64,000 bases of DNA, from the NCBI RefSeq assembly GCF_900156315.1, contig NZ_FTNI01000002.1, positions 248,001 through 312,000 on the forward strand, in the 5' to 3' direction. This DNA is from Microbispora rosea (GTDB lineage: Bacteria > Actinomycetota > Actinomycetes > Streptosporangiales > Streptosporangiaceae). The notes beneath the pieces are model-generated. The model was not told the origin of the DNA and ran no database searches. It saw only the letters and a program-made list of their open reading frames with translations. Positions within the stretch are counted from its first letter, which is position 1. Every line of letters begins with the position of its first letter. Below, piece by piece: positions 62,723-64,000 of this stretch. The position numbers and the translations under genes are program-made.

Positions 62723-63907
62723 ATGCCCGAAATCGGCGGCGAGACCGCACCCGGATTCGAAGCGGTACGTGAGGCGTTCGCGGCCAACCTGGCCGGCGGA
62801 CAGGAAGTGGGCGGCGCGGTCGCCGTCTACCTGCGCGGCCGGAAGGTCGTCGACCTGTGGGGCGGGATCGCCGACCCCGGGACCGGCCGCCGCTGGGAGC
62901 GCGACACCCTGCAGGTCGTGTTCTCCACCACCAAGAGTGTCACCGCCGCCTGCGCCCACCTGCTCGCCGAGCGCGGCGAACTGGACCTGGACGCACCCGT
63001 CGCCGACTACTGGCCGGAGTTCGCGGCATGCGGAAAGGATCGGATCCCGGTCCGCTGGCTGCTCACCCACCAGGCCGGACTGCCTGCGCTCGATCACCCG
63101 ATCACTCCGGCGGAGGCGATCGCCTGGGACCCCATGGTGACCGCACTGGCGGCCCAGCGGCCGTTCTGGGAGCCGGGCACCGATCACGGCTACCACGCCC
63201 ACACGTACGGCTGGCTGGTCGGCGAGGTCGTCCGCCGGGTGACCGGCCGAAGTCTCGGCACGTTCCTCGCCGAGGAGATCGCGGCACCGCTCGGCCTGGA
63301 CCTGTGGATCGGGCTGCCGGAATCCGAGCAGCATCGGGTCAGCCGGATCGTCGCCGCCCCGATCGACCTCGGCGCGTTGGCCGGGATCGACCTGGACGCC
63401 CTGCCCGAGCCCGCGCGCGAGGTGATGCGGGCCTACGCCGATCCCACGTCACTGACGATGCGGGCGATGACCGTCGTCACGCCGATGCTGAACCACGACG
63501 ACCCCGCCGAGCAGCTCGCGGAGATGCCGTCGACCAACGGCATCTGCACCGCACGCGCGCTGGCCCGCTTCTACGCCGCGCTCATCGGTGAGGTCGACGG
63601 GCATCGCGTCCTCTCACCCGCCACTCTGGCGGCGGCGACCACCGAGCAGGTCAGCGGTGTGGACCGCGTCCTGCGCGTGCCCGTCCGGATCGCCACCGGT
63701 TTCGGCCTGCCGACACCCGACGCCTTCTGGTACAGCCCGGCCGCCTTCGGGTTCCCCGGCTACGGCGGCTCCCTCGGCTTCGCCGACCCGGCGACCGGCC
63801 TGGCCTTCGGCTACGTCATGAACCACATCAGGGAAGGCGTACCGGACCGGAGGGCCGCCACGCTCCTCGACGCGGTCCGCGGCGCGATCAGGGCCGGGGC
63901 GCGATAG
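62723..63907 (+). CDS. beta-lactamase-class serine hydrolase (EstB-like)
   Basis: 394 residues of the class C beta-lactamase/esterase family. Nucleophile motif FSTTKSV (SxxK), second motif with Tyr in HAHTYGWLVGE (Y-x-G in place of Y-x-N, as in esterases) and C-terminal GFPGYGGSLGFADP in place of KTG. That pattern fits a carboxylesterase or transesterase more than a beta-lactamase. No signal peptide, so cytoplasmic. ATG start at 62723, 40 bp after the HTH gene; co-transcription is possible. Confidence 0.88.
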   Translation: MPEIGGETAPGFEAVREAFAANLAGGQEVGGAVAVYLRGRKVVDLWGGIADPGTGRRWERDTLQVVFSTTKSVTAACAHLLAERGELDLDAPVADYWPEFAACGKDRIPVRWLLTHQAGLPALDHPITPAEAIAWDPMVTALAAQRPFWEPGTDHGYHAHTYGWLVGEVVRRVTGRSLGTFLAEEIAAPLGLDLWIGLPESEQHRVSRIVAAPIDLGALAGIDLDALPEPAREVMRAYADPTSLTMRAMTVVTPMLNHDDPAEQLAEMPSTNGICTARALARFYAALIGEVDGHRVLSPATLAAATTEQVSGVDRVLRVPVRIATGFGLPTPDAFWYSPAAFGFPGYGGSLGFADPATGLAFGYVMNHIREGVPDRRAATLLDAVRGAIRAGAR

Positions 63908-63941
63908 CCGCGGGGTCGGAGGACGCCGCGGGCCGGGGCGG

Positions 63942-64000
63942 TCACTTCTTGCAGATGTTCTGCGTGGCGGTGCGGGCGGAGGGGATCGCCTGCGGCGTGG
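63942..64000 (-). CDS. 3' end of a gene running off the window
   Basis: On the minus strand an open frame enters from the right edge and stops with TGA at 63944-63942, ending ...RTATQNICKK. Only 18 full codons are visible, so neither family nor reality can be judged; orientation is convergent with the hydrolase gene. Confidence 0.35.
   Translation of the reverse strand, partial: TPQAIPSARTATQNICKK

Overview
The window is high-GC DNA with dense, mostly head-to-tail genes, many GTG starts and 4-bp ATGA/GTGA overlaps. It carries a mycothiol-dependent formaldehyde dehydrogenase, an LLM-class (often F420-dependent) oxidoreductase, an IdeR/DtxR-type iron box, WXG100 secretion, a Gram-positive-type Tad pilus locus and SARP/BTAD regulators. 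Together these point to a filamentous actinobacterium, most likely of the Streptosporangiales. That placement is an inference; no rRNA or tRNA is present.

Layout. 72-1307: divergent Rrf2 regulator and LysE-type exporter. 1562-7334: WXG100 protein, a GNAT acetyltransferase with an exact CebR-type operator before it, and an EssC/EccC-like FtsK ATPase (a compact type VII secretion set). 7841-19620: Tad/Flp pilus operon (SAF-domain CpaB-like, CpaE-like, TadA, TadB, TadC, Flp-like pilin, two TadE-like, one TadG-like, LysM-BTAD regulator), then a lipoprotein and a secreted protein; this stretch is rich in short tandem repeats. 19718-21729: adaptive DNA-alkylation repair pair. 21893-30645: NYN protein, acyl-CoA carboxylase epsilon and beta subunits, ABC transporter pair, PEP carboxylase. 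30753-34507: FdhD and glycosyltransferases, one of them a truncated remnant. 34565-41808: biotin ligase, PH-domain protein, adenylate cyclase, mycothiol-dependent dehydrogenase, iron-regulated bfd-bfr, two-component system, GtrA. 42042-47426: lipoprotein, purK-purE, UDP-glucose dehydrogenase, acyl-CoA dehydrogenase. 47602-52723: an oxidoreductase/methyltransferase/HD-domain module with an AraC/GlxA regulator. 52815-53912: FUSC-type membrane protein.

The most unusual part is 53928-61330. A MauE-like membrane redox protein, a membrane-anchored CxxC thioredoxin-like protein, an ABC exporter and a small S26 signal peptidase form a tight operon. It is followed by a 58-residue gene that conventional gene finding easily misses. 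The product has a leader ending in an A-x-A site and a predicted 34-residue core with six cysteines in the order C-C-CC-C-C, the framework of inhibitor cystine-knot peptides. A SARP-family regulator lies convergent with it, and a transpeptidase-like protein that has lost all three penicillin-binding active-site motifs lies divergent. I read this as a candidate system for oxidation, export and processing of a disulfide-rich peptide; the function is inferred from architecture, not known.

The right end (61493-64000) holds a TetR regulator, a small HTH protein behind a perfect inverted-repeat operator, a beta-lactamase-class serine hydrolase and the tail of a gene that runs out of the window.
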